Part shown: positions 53,979 to 63,042 of the stretch, one piece after another
Layout: each line of letters starts with the position of its first letter
Numbering within the stretch: the stretch's first letter is position 1
Source of the DNA: an uncultured Roseburia sp.
GTDB lineage: Bacteria > Bacillota > Clostridia > Lachnospirales > Lachnospiraceae
DNA: 64,000 nucleotides
Assembly (NCBI GenBank): GCA_934358955.1
Contig: CAKRLC010000001.1
Location: forward strand, 1 to 64,000
Direction of reading: 5' to 3'
The notes under the pieces: generated by a model
Seen by the model: the letters and a program-made list of their open reading frames with translations, nothing else
Told to the model about the DNA's origin: nothing
Databases searched by the model: none
Program-made: the position numbers and the translations under genes

Positions 53979-55427
53979 CTACACTTCTGCAATCTTTCCG
54001 ATATAATAAAATCCTCTGCACTCTTCCAGAACTACATTCTGGATCGTACCGATCATGTCTGCGGTTCCAGGGAAATGTACGGTAGAGTTATTAGTCAGCT
54101 TTCCGGTAACAAGACTTGCATCCTGTCCGTTTACTTCCTCCACAAGAACCGGCATGGTCTGTCCGGTCAGCTTTCCTGCCTTTTCAGAAGAAATCGTCTG
54201 TACTTCATTTAAGAGGCGGTCAAAACGTGCTTTCACTACGTCATCCGGAACCTGACCTTCCATCGTTGCAGCCGGTGTTCCTGTACGTTTGGAATAAATA
54301 AAGGTAAATGCACTGTCATAGCGTACTTTTCTTACTACATCCATGGTCTCTTCAAAGTCTTCCTCTGTCTCACCCGGAAAACCTACAATAATATCGGTTG
54401 TCAGTGCAATGTCCGGCACAGCTGCGCGGATCTTGTCTACGAGTTCTAAATAATGTTCCTTATCATAACGACGGTTCATAATCTTTAAAATGCGGCTGCT
54501 TCCTGACTGTAATGGTAAATGAAGATGATTACAGATTTTTTTGGAATTCTTCATAACTTCGATCAGTTCATCTGACAGATCCTTTGGATGGGATGTCATA
54601 AATCGGATCCGCTCTAAGCCTTCGATCTTTTCAATCTCCTGTAAAAGCTGTGCAAAAGTCATCGGCTGTTCCAGATTCTTTCCATAGGAGTTGACATTCT
54701 GGCCAAGCAGCATAACTTCTACAACACCGTCTGCTACAAGATGCTCGATCTCGCGGATGATCTCTTTTGGTTCACGGCTGCGTTCCCGGCCACGTACATA
54801 TGGAACGATACAGTAACTGCAGAAATTATTGCAGCCAAACATAATATTAACACCGGATTTGAAAGAATACTTCCGTTCAACCGGAAGATCTTCTACGATT
54901 TTATCCGTATCTTTCCAGATATCAATTGTCATGGAATTGGATTCCAATGCTGTTACGATCAGCTCTGCAAACTTGTAAATATTGTGGGTACCGAAAATCA
55001 GATCCACAAACCGATAGCTGGTCTGGATCTTCTCGACAACGGTCGGTTCCTGCATCATACATCCGCAGAGTCCGATCATCATGTATGGATTCTTCTTTTT
55101 GAATCCGTTTAAATAACCAAGACGTCCGTATACTTTATTGTTAGCATTTTCACGGACGGTGCAGGTATTATAAATGACAAAATCTGCCTTCTCGTCGGAA
55201 GCTTCCACGTAGCCGATCTTCTCTAAAATTCCGACTAATTTTTCAGAATCCCGGGCATTCATCTGACAACCAAAGGTTGTAACATGGAAGGTCAGCGGCG
55301 CACCTTTTTGTGCTGCAAGCTCTGCCACATACTTCTGTGCAATCTCCATAAAATAATACTGTCTGGCAGGCTCCTCAACAGGGATCTGCTTTTTATCAAT
55401 GATTGTAATATTCTTTTTATCTTTCAT
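53979..55427 (-). CDS. miaB: tRNA-2-methylthio-N6-dimethylallyladenosine synthase MiaB
   Basis: 482 residues. N-terminal cysteines: FHVTTFGCQMNARDSEK, NTCTVRENA, IGLCGCMMQEP. Radical SAM motif: MFGCNNFCSYCIVPYVRGRE, with RSREP after it, distinctive of MiaB. The C-terminal TRAM domain ends in VVLEECRGFYYIGKI. It methylthiolates A37 of tRNAs reading UNN codons. It lies downstream of a terminator that separates it from proA. Confidence 0.97.
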   Translation of the reverse strand: MKDKKNITIIDKKQIPVEEPARQYYFMEIAQKYVAELAAQKGAPLTFHVTTFGCQMNARDSEKLVGILEKIGYVEASDEKADFVIYNTCTVRENANNKVYGRLGYLNGFKKKNPYMMIGLCGCMMQEPTVVEKIQTSYRFVDLIFGTHNIYKFAELIVTALESNSMTIDIWKDTDKIVEDLPVERKYSFKSGVNIMFGCNNFCSYCIVPYVRGRERSREPKEIIREIEHLVADGVVEVMLLGQNVNSYGKNLEQPMTFAQLLQEIEKIEGLERIRFMTSHPKDLSDELIEVMKNSKKICNHLHLPLQSGSSRILKIMNRRYDKEHYLELVDKIRAAVPDIALTTDIIVGFPGETEEDFEETMDVVRKVRYDSAFTFIYSKRTGTPAATMEGQVPDDVVKARFDRLLNEVQTISSEKAGKLTGQTMPVLVEEVNGQDASLVTGKLTNNSTVHFPGTADMIGTIQNVVLEECRGFYYIGKIAEV

Positions 55428-55457
55428 ATATAATTCCTTTTTTGTAAATATTCATTA

Positions 55458-55491
55458 GAAAAAGGCTGTCTCTTATCCGGCAGCCTCTTTT
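55458..55491 (-). terminator. Terminator after proA
   Basis: On the minus strand AGGCTG (55486-55481 complement) pairs with CAGCCT, followed by TTTTTC. Separates the pro genes from miaB. Confidence 0.8.
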
Positions 55492-55513
55492 CCGATATGA
55501 ACTATCATAACAT

Positions 55514-56821
55514 TTATTTTCTTATCTGTCCATTCCCATAAATAATGTATTTTGTGCTTGTTAAGGCGAGAAGTCCCATCGGTCCCCTTGCATGTAATTT
55601 CTGCGTGGAAATGCCAATCTCTGCACCAAAACCAAATTCAAAACCATCCGTAAAACGGGTGGATGCATTCACATAAACACAGGCAGCGTCAATCTCATTT
55701 AAGAACTTTTCTGCATGTGCATAGTCATTGGTAATAATAGCCTCTGAATGGCCGGTATTATACTTATTAATATGAGCGATCGCCTCTTCAATGGATGCGA
55801 CTGTTTTTACAGAAATCTTGTAATCCAAATATTCTGTTCCGAAATCTTCTTCTGTGGCTGGAACGACCAGCTCTTTCAGGCTGCTTTCATTACCAGAGGC
55901 TGTATCCGCCATGCCTGACAGCTCCGGTATCTGTTTTGCAATATGAAGTGCCGTTTCATCGGCATGCACTTCTACATGTTTTTCGGCAAGCCGTTCATAC
56001 AGCTTTGGTAAAAAAGCATCTGCAATCTTTTCGTGAATGACAAGAGATTCGCAGGCATTGCATACGCCGATCCGCTGTGTCTTCGCATTCAGGATAATGT
56101 CTGCTGCCATGTCAAAATCCGCCGTCTCGTCAACAAAAATATGGCAGTTTCCGGTTCCGGTTTCGATTACCGGGATCGTCGCCTGATTCACAACTGCACG
56201 GATCAGTCCTGCTCCTCCTCTAGGGATCAATACGTCCACATATTCATTCATCTTCATAAAAGAAGCAGCTGTTTCTCTGGAAGTATCTTCGATCAATGAC
56301 ACTGCTTCATTTGGAAGTCCAAGGGATGCTAACGCCTCTCGAAGCGCCTTTACGATCGCGATATTGGAATGAATCGCATCACTTCCACCCTTTAAGATTA
56401 CTACATTTCCGGTTTTGAAGCAAAGTGCAAAGGCATCTGCTGTTACATTCGGTCTTGCTTCATAAATAATGCCGACAACGCCAAGCGGAACTCTCTTCTG
56501 ACCGATCATAAGACCGTTCGGTCTTTTTTTCATGCCAAGAACCTCACCGATCGGATCTTCTAATTCTGCTACCTGGCGGATTCCCTCTGCCATCTGTGCA
56601 ATACGGCTAGAAGTCAGTAAAAGTCTGTCCTGCAAGCCTTGCGGCATATGGTTCTTCTTCCCGTTTTCAAGGTCCATCTCATTTGCTGCCAGGATCTCAT
56701 CCTGCCTTTTTATGAGAAAATCAGCAGCGGTTCTTAATGCTTCATTTTTCTGGTCTGTTCCAAGAATACTGATCGCTGCAGTTGTTTCCTTGGCACTTTT
56801 ACATATATCAAGTAATTCCAT
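55514..56821 (-). CDS. proA: Glutamate-5-semialdehyde dehydrogenase
   Basis: 435 residues. The catalytic Cys lies in [16 protein letters not shown]. Other conserved parts: [42 protein letters not shown] and the C-terminal [14 protein letters not shown]. It reduces glutamyl-5-phosphate with NADPH in proline synthesis. Its ATG overlaps the 5-FCL stop by 14 bases; proB is two genes upstream. Confidence 0.98.
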   Translation of the reverse strand: MELLDICKSAKETTAAISILGTDQKNEALRTAADFLIKRQDEILAANEMDLENGKKNHMPQGLQDRLLLTSSRIAQMAEGIRQVAELEDPIGEVLGMKKRPNGLMIGQKRVPLGVVGIIYEARPNVTADAFALCFKTGNVVILKGGSDAIHSNIAIVKALREALASLGLPNEAVSLIEDTSRETAASFMKMNEYVDVLIPRGGAGLIRAVVNQATIPVIETGTGNCHIFVDETADFDMAADIILNAKTQRIGVCNACESLVIHEKIADAFLPKLYERLAEKHVEVHADETALHIAKQIPELSGMADTASGNESSLKELVVPATEEDFGTEYLDYKISVKTVASIEEAIAHINKYNTGHSEAIITNDYAHAEKFLNEIDAACVYVNASTRFTDGFEFGFGAEIGISTQKLHARGPMGLLALTSTKYIIYGNGQIRK

Positions 56822-57398
56822 TGGCGTATGCTCCCTTCAATTCTTTTAAGGTTCCACATTCGGTATAGATGCGATGCATCGGTATATCGTGTAGTTGTGC
56901 GGGGATCGACATTTCAAGCTGATTGGTATAGCAGATGGCATTACGCATCAGATTTGGGTATTTTTCAAAAAAACGATCGTAATATCCTTTCCCATATCCG
57001 CAGCGGTTGCCCTGCCGGTCAAAAACACTGCCGGGAACAAGTACCGGCTGACTTTCCGGTAATGCCAGTTCACATTCTATAGATGGTTCCATGACATGAA
57101 AATGTCCTTCCTGAAGCTGGCTCCAGTCAGTAATATAGAAGAAATCCATCTGAAAATCCTCTTTTACCCTCGGAAAAGCAATCCTTTTTCCGTCATTTAG
57201 TGCTTTTTTTAGAAAAGGACGGCAGTCAGCCTCTTTTCCAAGCGGATAATAGGCAAATATCTCATCCGCTTCCTCATACCAGTCTGAATGCAGAAGAGAG
57301 TCACAGATCTGTCTGCTTTTTTCTTTCACTTCATCTTCTGACATTGCATTCCGGATAGCAAGATGCTCCTTACGAAAGTTTCTTGTCTTTATTTCCAT
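56808..57398 (-). CDS. 5-formyltetrahydrofolate cyclo-ligase
   Basis: 196 residues. The family motif is [20 protein letters not shown] with DRFFEKYP, containing the ATP/folate-binding glycine-rich turn. The N-terminus [20 protein letters not shown] is typical. It converts 5-formyl-THF to 5,10-methenyl-THF. It lies between the DUF896 and proA genes and overlaps both, so it is translated as part of the proline operon despite its folate function. Confidence 0.94.
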   Translation of the reverse strand: MEIKTRNFRKEHLAIRNAMSEDEVKEKSRQICDSLLHSDWYEEADEIFAYYPLGKEADCRPFLKKALNDGKRIAFPRVKEDFQMDFFYITDWSQLQEGHFHVMEPSIECELALPESQPVLVPGSVFDRQGNRCGYGKGYYDRFFEKYPNLMRNAICYTNQLEMSIPAQLHDIPMHRIYTECGTLKELKGAYANGIT

Positions 57399-57597
57399 AT
57401 TTTTCGCCTAAATTTTCAATGGTTCCATCATCGTTCTTTATGCTGATATTGTTCAGCTGGGCAGTCAGATTCTTTTTTACATCAGCAATATACTGTTTTC
57501 GTAAAAGAGCCTGCTCTGTTTTCTCTGCTTCTGTAAGCCCTTCTGCCTGAGATTTGCGGTATAATTCATTAATTCTATCAATCTGTGATTTTTCCAT
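57370..57597 (-). CDS. DUF896 (YnzC/UPF0291) family protein
   Basis: 75 residues. Family N-terminus: SQIDRINELYRKSQAEGLTE, then EKTEQALLRKQYIADVKKNL, two helices forming a hairpin. The B. subtilis member YnzC lies in an SOS-regulated operon; function is unknown. The start codon abuts the proB stop and its 3' end overlaps 5-FCL by 29 bases. Confidence 0.92.
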   Translation of the reverse strand: MEKSQIDRINELYRKSQAEGLTEAEKTEQALLRKQYIADVKKNLTAQLNNISIKNDDGTIENLGEKYGNKDKKLS

Positions 57598-58448
57598 TAT
57601 CCTATTGTCTCCATTATAAAATCTGCTATTTTAAAATTACTGTTTTTGTTTGCTGTAAAAACAGTTCCAACAAACTCGTCTTCAATGATATGATTTAAGA
57701 TCCGGACATCTTCGCCATTTGCGATCACCATGTCTGCACCGGAAAGGGTTGCGATCTTAGCAGCTGTCAGCTTTGTAGCCATGCCTCCGGTACCAACATC
57801 GCTTCCGGTAGAGCCCTTTGCCATTTCCAATAAATCTGTGTCGATCTTATTCACAACACGGATCAGCTTTGCATCCTTATTCTTATGCGGATCGTCTGTG
57901 AACAGTCCGTCAATATCGGATAATAAGATCAGCAGATCAGCTCCGATCAAAGAAGCTACGATCGCAGAAAGCGTGTCATTATCACCAAATTGCATCTCGT
58001 AAGTCGATACGGTGTCATTTTCATTGACAACCGGGATCACTCCAAGGCGGAATAATTCTTCAAAGGTATTTTGCGTATTCTCTCTGGAAACCGGGTTCAC
58101 CATAGTGTTCTTTGTCATCAGGATCTGCCCTGCAATCTGGTTATATTCAGCAAACATTCTCTGATATGTCATCATCAGTCGTGCCTGCCCAACTGCTGCA
58201 CATGCCTGCTTTGTGGAAATATCCTTCGGTTTTTCATTCAGACCGATCGTCTGTCTGCCAACTGCGATCGCTCCTGAGCTGACCAGACACACATCAATGC
58301 CACGGTTTCTGATATCACAAAGCTCCCGCACAAGACGTTCTACTTTTGCAAAATTCAGGTTGCCTGTTTCTCCACGGTTTAATGATGAGGAACCTATTTT
58401 TACAACGATACGTTTCTTGTCGCGAAAGCCAAAATTGTTCTCTTCCAT
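57597..58448 (-). CDS. proB: Glutamate 5-kinase
   Basis: 283 residues from the ATG at 58448 (AGAGG at 7 bases); the frame is open upstream without a ribosome site. Amino-acid kinase motifs: RIVVKIGSSSLNRGETG, CLVSSGAIAVGRQTIG, FGDNDTLSAIVASLIGADLL and GTGGMATKLTAAKIA. It lacks the C-terminal PUA domain present in many bacterial ProB proteins. It starts the proB-DUF896-5-FCL-proA operon. Confidence 0.95.
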   Translation of the reverse strand: MEENNFGFRDKKRIVVKIGSSSLNRGETGNLNFAKVERLVRELCDIRNRGIDVCLVSSGAIAVGRQTIGLNEKPKDISTKQACAAVGQARLMMTYQRMFAEYNQIAGQILMTKNTMVNPVSRENTQNTFEELFRLGVIPVVNENDTVSTYEMQFGDNDTLSAIVASLIGADLLILLSDIDGLFTDDPHKNKDAKLIRVVNKIDTDLLEMAKGSTGSDVGTGGMATKLTAAKIATLSGADMVIANGEDVRILNHIIEDEFVGTVFTANKNSNFKIADFIMETIG

Positions 58449-58497
58449 TCTCTTGTCCTCTTTCGTTTGTATTTGAACAAATATTAGTTTGCTATTT

Positions 58498-58526
58498 ACT
58501 TTAACATATGTTGCGATAAATATCAA
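58498..58526 (-). promoter_or_regulatory. SigA promoter of the proB-proA operon
   Basis: TTGATA (58526-58521), 17 bases, TAAAGT (58503-58498), 50 bases before the ATG. Confidence 0.7.
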
Positions 58527-58560
58527 ACGTTAGTGTGATAAAGTGTTAAAAAGATGTGAC

Positions 58561-58785
58561 AGTCAATAGATTTGCTTTTAGTAAACTGTGGCAGTCAGCA
58601 TACATAAAATAAATAGTTCCAGTTTCATTGCGCAAAACATTCCGATGAGCCTCAGTACAACAGATGATATCAGCAATGGCTTCTATCATCTGTTTGAGTC
58701 TCATCTCCATTGCGCAAGGAGAAACTGGAACTATTTATTTTATGTATGCTGACATTACAGTCTAGAAAAAGCTATTCTATTGACT
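58561..58785 (-). repeat. Palindrome family copy 4, full length, beside the recombinase cluster
   Basis: 225 bp in the 376-base gap between proB and the first recombinase gene. A perfect 33-base inverted repeat at 58594-58626 and 58721-58753 forms the middle stem, with outer AGTCAATAGA/TCTATTGACT arms. The apical stem ACAGATGATA/TATCATCTGT differs entirely from the other copies, yet the loop in the sense orientation is GAAGCCATTGCTGA. Internal TGCGCA/TGCGCA and GATGAG/CTCATC replace TGTGCA/TGCACA and GATAAG/CTTATC of copy 1. The remaining 39 bases before the recombinase stop are AT-rich. Confidence 0.88.
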
Positions 58786-58824
58786 ATAAAAGTTTTTAAG
58801 CAGCTTTTTTGACATAAGTATCAT

Positions 58825-60066
58825 TTACTTATATAGGACGTCTATCTTTTCTAAGCTATATACATAAACGCAGTCTACATGCTCGTGAAACAGTTCTGTT
58901 GTTATATCCTGCGGCTGCAAATGCAGATGTTCTGCGAGCATTTTGAAAACGATTTTTTCAAGTTTTGCTTCTTCGTAGAAAGTGTCCGGGCAGCTGGAAT
59001 AGATGCCCGTGATTTTTTTGTGTGGACAATAAAGTTTCGGGGTATTGCCACTATTGAGATAACCCAGCGCACTTTTACAGCAGCCGCATCGTACTTTTCC
59101 TTTCAATATAAAATCCCTTTGGATCCGATAAGCATCTTTTTTCCTTTTTCGGACAGAAGACTGTGCATTTTCAAAAGCTGCTTCTGTTACGATTGCTGGA
59201 TGATGTTCTCTTTCTATGCGAACCTGTGTTTCATCCATTTTTCGTGAGATCCGGCTTCCTGTTCGGATCGTTTTGCGCCGGCCTGTGACAAGAACTCCCG
59301 TATATTCCTGCCGTTGCAGGATCGTACGGACTTTGGCACAATCCCACAGTGCTTCCGTATCCGGTACGATCTGCCTTTGACGACTTTCAGAAGCATGATT
59401 TGCTTTTTGGTATTTGGCTGGTGTCGGTGCATGATTTTCATTCAGATAATCGGAAATCTCAGATGTGGAGCAGCCCATCCCTGCAAGCGCAAAGATATCA
59501 CATACCCAGGCAGCCGCCTGCGGATCCCTGCACCAGCCACCTGTCTGTAAATCCAGTTGATAGCCAAACGGTGGTTTGTGATAAATATGGGACTTGTCTG
59601 CTTCTGCTGTTTTTCTGTCTGTTTCAAAGTTCTTCTTTTTCCTATACATAGCAGGAGGCTGTACACGGATGGATGTATCACGGATACCGGCTGTGGCTGT
59701 ACCTGCATTTATCATTTCATACTGCCTGCTGTCATAATGATCTGCCAGTGCAAGAAACCGGACATTAAGAAATGGAAAAATATGTTCTATATAGTCTTTT
59801 ATCTCTGTAAAATCCGTTCCAAGCCTTGTGAAATCTGTAACGATCACAGTGTCAATAACCCGGTGCCTGGCATCAGAAAGCAATGCTGTAAATGCTGGTC
59901 TGTTAAAACTGTTTCCCGGATAGCCTTCATCTGTGTATTCCTTCACAGCTGTAGCTTTTAAATCAGGCTGCTTGTCCAGATATTCTGCTAAAATCTTTCT
60001 TTGTGACGCGATGGAATGGCGGGCGTCTTCCATAACGGAGTAACGCATGTAGAGTGCAGTCGACAT
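58825..60066 (-). CDS. Large serine recombinase 1
   Basis: 413 residues. The N-terminal resolvase domain (about 1-130) has Tyr6, Arg8 and the nucleophile Ser10 in ALYMRYSV, the Arg56 equivalent in SFNRPAF, and Arg81 in DFTRLGTDF; the second Arg of the usual RLGR motif is Thr84. A recombinase domain (about 160-270) and a zinc ribbon (VRCGCCKSALG and LYCPHKK with Cys in SSCPD) follow. A coiled-coil arm is short or absent. It lies 15 bases after recombinase 2. Confidence 0.92.
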   Translation of the reverse strand: MSTALYMRYSVMEDARHSIASQRKILAEYLDKQPDLKATAVKEYTDEGYPGNSFNRPAFTALLSDARHRVIDTVIVTDFTRLGTDFTEIKDYIEHIFPFLNVRFLALADHYDSRQYEMINAGTATAGIRDTSIRVQPPAMYRKKKNFETDRKTAEADKSHIYHKPPFGYQLDLQTGGWCRDPQAAAWVCDIFALAGMGCSTSEISDYLNENHAPTPAKYQKANHASESRQRQIVPDTEALWDCAKVRTILQRQEYTGVLVTGRRKTIRTGSRISRKMDETQVRIEREHHPAIVTEAAFENAQSSVRKRKKDAYRIQRDFILKGKVRCGCCKSALGYLNSGNTPKLYCPHKKITGIYSSCPDTFYEEAKLEKIVFKMLAEHLHLQPQDITTELFHEHVDCVYVYSLEKIDVLYK

Positions 60067-60081
60067 AGGCTTCCTTTCTTT

Positions 60082-61704
60082 TTAATCATAATCTCTTCCT
60101 TCTGATTTTGGATATTGAAATGTAACTTTGATATCGGTTCCGCCTGAAGAGACGTCAATCCGTTTTATATATGTGGAAACCCATTCACTGTCAAAGCTTT
60201 GGGCAGCGGCATGCTGCAAGATTGAACAAACCTCATGCTCATATCGGTTCTGATTTTGTCTGGAAGACCGAAGCGACTGCTCTGTCATTTCCAACTGCTG
60301 CTTAGTATGCTGAATCTCATGGATCAAACGTTCCCTGTCACATAAAAGGCTGTGTTTTGCTTCCATATTCTGCACAGTCTCTGCCTGTTCGATCTGTGTG
60401 CACAGCTGCAAAAAAAAGGATTCCTCTTTATGAAGCTCTTTTTCACAGGTTCTTAATACCGTGTTAAGCTCTGCCCTCTCCGCTTCAAACCGGATCTTAT
60501 TCTGCTCCTGTTGCTGTGCTAATTCTTCCGAAACTTCGCGCAGCTTATCAAGGACGGCAATCTTTATACGATTTCCGTCTACGCGGTTATTTGCGCAGGT
60601 CAGCAAAGCATGCGCCATGCCACACTGATAACGCGCACCGGTAATGCTTCTGTGTTCCGGATCATGGCTATAATGAACATAATGCATTCTTTTCCCACAC
60701 TGTGCGCAGAAAACCAGCCCTGGAAAAAGATCAGGATATTTTTTATATTCATCTTCATGCTTTTTTCGCCAGGATTTAATTTTTAGTGCAGTTTCCGCTT
60801 CCTGTTTTGTCAAAGCTTCGTAATCATCCCTTGAAATCAGTGGAGTGTGCTTGTCTTTTTGTATCAGCCAGGTCTCCTGTGCGGTCTGATATTGCTTTCG
60901 TCCTTTTTCCTCAGACTGTCCTATTCTGCCGGTCACAATGTCCCCGGTATAACATGGGTTCTGCAAAATCTTCTGGATCGTCCCCGCAGTCCATTTGGTC
61001 TCGGAGGGTTCCACTTTTGGCGTACCATATTCTAAATATTGTCCCGGCGTCGCAATCTTTAACAAATTCATCCGTCTGGCTATCTCCTGCTTTCCTGCAC
61101 CAAGCATCGTCCATTGGAAAATTGCCCTCACATAATCAGCAACTGACTCATCGACCACCAGATTTCTGCGGTCTTCTGTCCTTTTATAGCCATAAGGCGC
61201 TCTCGATAAGACCACTTCCCCGCGCTTTGCCTGTTCCTTCTTTGCTGCCCGAATCCGCTCTGATAACTTTTTGGCAAGATCTTCTTTCCACTCTTTTTCA
61301 ATCGGATGGTACAGCTTCTTTGCATCTTCCGGCCGGTTACTGTCATAATCTTCCGCCATGGAAAGAAAGCGGATCCCAAGCTTTGGAAAAATAGAAGTTA
61401 GATAATGATCCCTCTCAAGATAGTCCCTGCCAAACCGTGAAAATTCTGTTACTGCAATGCAGGAGATTTTCCCGGAACGAACATCCTCTATCAGATGCTC
61501 CCATTCTGGCTGTGCCTGCCAGTCTGTATCTGCATACAGGCGACCTTTTTCAGCAATCCCGTGTTCCTGCAAAAAATGAGCAAGCTGTTCTTCCTGATTC
61601 CTGACTATGGGACTGTCTATCGTACAGGATGGCGGAAGCTTAAGGTAAATAGCCATCTCATATTGTTCTATTTCTGTGTTATCTTTCTGTTTGTAATGAT
61701 CCAT
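60082..61704 (-). CDS. Large serine recombinase 2, catalytic serine apparently replaced
   Basis: 540 residues. The resolvase domain aligns at AIYLKLPPS, where the canonical Tyr-x-Arg-x-Ser reads Tyr20-Leu-Lys-Leu-Pro24; the later motif EFSRFGRDYLE keeps both Arg. The Arg45-equivalent position (GKL.RP in resolvases) reads QAQPEW. A recombinase domain (about 165-275), zinc ribbon (LVFCAQCGKRMHYVHY, YQCGMAH, LTCANN) and a long coiled coil (about 390-490) follow. Thus the accessory domains are intact but the active site is degenerate. Ser26, two residues on, is the only nearby alternative. Confidence 0.88.
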   Translation of the reverse strand: MDHYKQKDNTEIEQYEMAIYLKLPPSCTIDSPIVRNQEEQLAHFLQEHGIAEKGRLYADTDWQAQPEWEHLIEDVRSGKISCIAVTEFSRFGRDYLERDHYLTSIFPKLGIRFLSMAEDYDSNRPEDAKKLYHPIEKEWKEDLAKKLSERIRAAKKEQAKRGEVVLSRAPYGYKRTEDRRNLVVDESVADYVRAIFQWTMLGAGKQEIARRMNLLKIATPGQYLEYGTPKVEPSETKWTAGTIQKILQNPCYTGDIVTGRIGQSEEKGRKQYQTAQETWLIQKDKHTPLISRDDYEALTKQEAETALKIKSWRKKHEDEYKKYPDLFPGLVFCAQCGKRMHYVHYSHDPEHRSITGARYQCGMAHALLTCANNRVDGNRIKIAVLDKLREVSEELAQQQEQNKIRFEAERAELNTVLRTCEKELHKEESFFLQLCTQIEQAETVQNMEAKHSLLCDRERLIHEIQHTKQQLEMTEQSLRSSRQNQNRYEHEVCSILQHAAAQSFDSEWVSTYIKRIDVSSGGTDIKVTFQYPKSEGRDYD

Positions 61705-62005
61705 TTTTTACCTCGTTTTTTTGACAGGTGGAATTGTGCAGATTTCACAAAGATTTTTGCAATTTTGGAAGCTGCTATTGCCAAAACTGACTTTTCTATG
61801 TATAGTTAAAACAATCGATTCTGTTCGCAGATTTCATATAAAAGACTGCGAATCCAAATTTTAAAGCAGATTTCATAATGCTGCATTTCTTAATTTATTT
61901 TCCCATTAAAAAGTACGTTGATAATTGAATATTGAATAAAGGCTTTATTGATTATAAAGGCTTTCCGCCTTTTTTATTAAAACTATTTTCAAAGGAGGCT
62001 TGCTT
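61705..62005. other. Gap between recombinase 2 and the Rpn gene
   Basis: 301 AT-rich bases. It contains a hairpin TTCGCAG/CTGCGAA near 61823-61851 and, just before the Rpn gene, two short inverted repeats described separately. No convincing promoter for either divergent gene was found. Confidence 0.5.
61935..61975 (+). terminator. Possible attenuator ahead of the Rpn gene
   Basis: A 15-base palindrome AATAAAGGCTTTATT (61935-61949) is followed by AAAGGC-TTTCC-GCCTTT with a run of six T residues (61956-61975), ending 30 bases before the ATG. Both hairpins share AAAGGCTTT, so alternative pairing is possible. Confidence 0.55.
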
Positions 62006-63022
62006 ATGGCAAACACACAACAAACTTACACGATCACAGACGTCTTGGGACCGGCAATATCAAAAGAAGAAGCTCTTTCTATGATCTCATCCGATGCCGA
62101 TTCTTATGAAACCTATCAATCCTTAAACACTTCTTATCAGGAAATGCTGCTTCATTTTCTCATGGGACAAAACGGGCTCGCTATCACCTATGACAAAGTA
62201 TTTCGGGCTGTCATGCTCCCTGGCGGTTCGACAGACCGGCTTGCCCATTTTTTATCCATCTTTTTTGATGCCCCTGTTTTAATTCAGACGCTATTGCAAC
62301 GGGAAGGAAGCCAGATTGACGAAACATCTCATCTTGTCATTGCCGATATCATAGCAAAAATGTCTGATCAATCTCTTGTAAACGTCGAAATACAAAAAAT
62401 AGGCTATGCTTTTCCCGGTGAACGTGGAAGCTGCTATACCGCGGATATGATCATGCGGCAATACAATTCATTAAAAAATAAAAATCCAAATTTTACATAT
62501 CGTGACATGAAACCAGTCTATCTCATTGTTCTTATGGAAAACAGCCCTCAATGTTTCAAAACTCCCTCTAACGATTATATCCATCGAATGCACCATGAAT
62601 TTGATACAAAAATAAAAGTAAAGCTTTTGGACCATATTATCTTTGTTTCACTTGACACATTTGATTCTATGAAGCACAATATAAGTACAGAACAGGATGC
62701 ATGGATGACATTTTTAACTGCAACAAACCCGGATGAAATTCTTCATCTGGTCAATGCATATCCGGAATTTCTTGCATGCTATCATGACCTTATTTCATTT
62801 CGAACCAAACCAAAGGAGCTGATTTATATGTTTTCAGATGCACTCCGTCAAATGGACCATAATACGGAACTTTATATGATCGAAGAACTTCATAATGAGC
62901 TGTCTTCCGCTAAGGAAGAACTGTCTTCAGCTAAAACTAAACTCTCTTCCACTGAAGCAGAACTCGCGCAAGCCAATTCACGCGTCAGGGAATTGGAACG
63001 TCTTCTTGCTGAAAAAAGTTGA
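62006..63022 (+). CDS. Rpn family recombination-promoting nuclease / PD-(D/E)XK nuclease family transposase
   Basis: 338 residues from the ATG at 62006, 7 bases after AGGAGG; a TTG two codons earlier is less likely. The nuclease core resembles the Rpn/PDDEXK_2 fold: HLVIADIIAKMSDQSLVNVE followed by IQKIGYAF, the last part carrying the ExQ motif, and GERGSCYTADMIMRQY. The C-terminus from about 300 has heptad-like repeats (EELSSAK, TKLSSTE, AELAQAN) predicting a coiled coil. Such proteins promote RecA-independent recombination in E. coli. It is read opposite to the flanking recombinase genes. Confidence 0.85.
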   Translation: MANTQQTYTITDVLGPAISKEEALSMISSDADSYETYQSLNTSYQEMLLHFLMGQNGLAITYDKVFRAVMLPGGSTDRLAHFLSIFFDAPVLIQTLLQREGSQIDETSHLVIADIIAKMSDQSLVNVEIQKIGYAFPGERGSCYTADMIMRQYNSLKNKNPNFTYRDMKPVYLIVLMENSPQCFKTPSNDYIHRMHHEFDTKIKVKLLDHIIFVSLDTFDSMKHNISTEQDAWMTFLTATNPDEILHLVNAYPEFLACYHDLISFRTKPKELIYMFSDALRQMDHNTELYMIEELHNELSSAKEELSSAKTKLSSTEAELAQANSRVRELERLLAEKS

Positions 63023-63042
63023 CAATCCGGCTTCATCTGGGA

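Noticed and set aside
60786-61394. 202-codon open frame antisense to recombinase 2
   Set aside because: Composition of a shadow frame (Ser/Pro/Leu-rich), with no ribosome site, inside a conserved recombinase gene.
60082-61704. Recombinase 2 as a pseudogene
   Set aside because: The full-length frame, intact zinc ribbon and coiled coil, and normal ribosome site argue for an expressed protein in spite of the lost Ser; kept as a gene with a degenerate active site.
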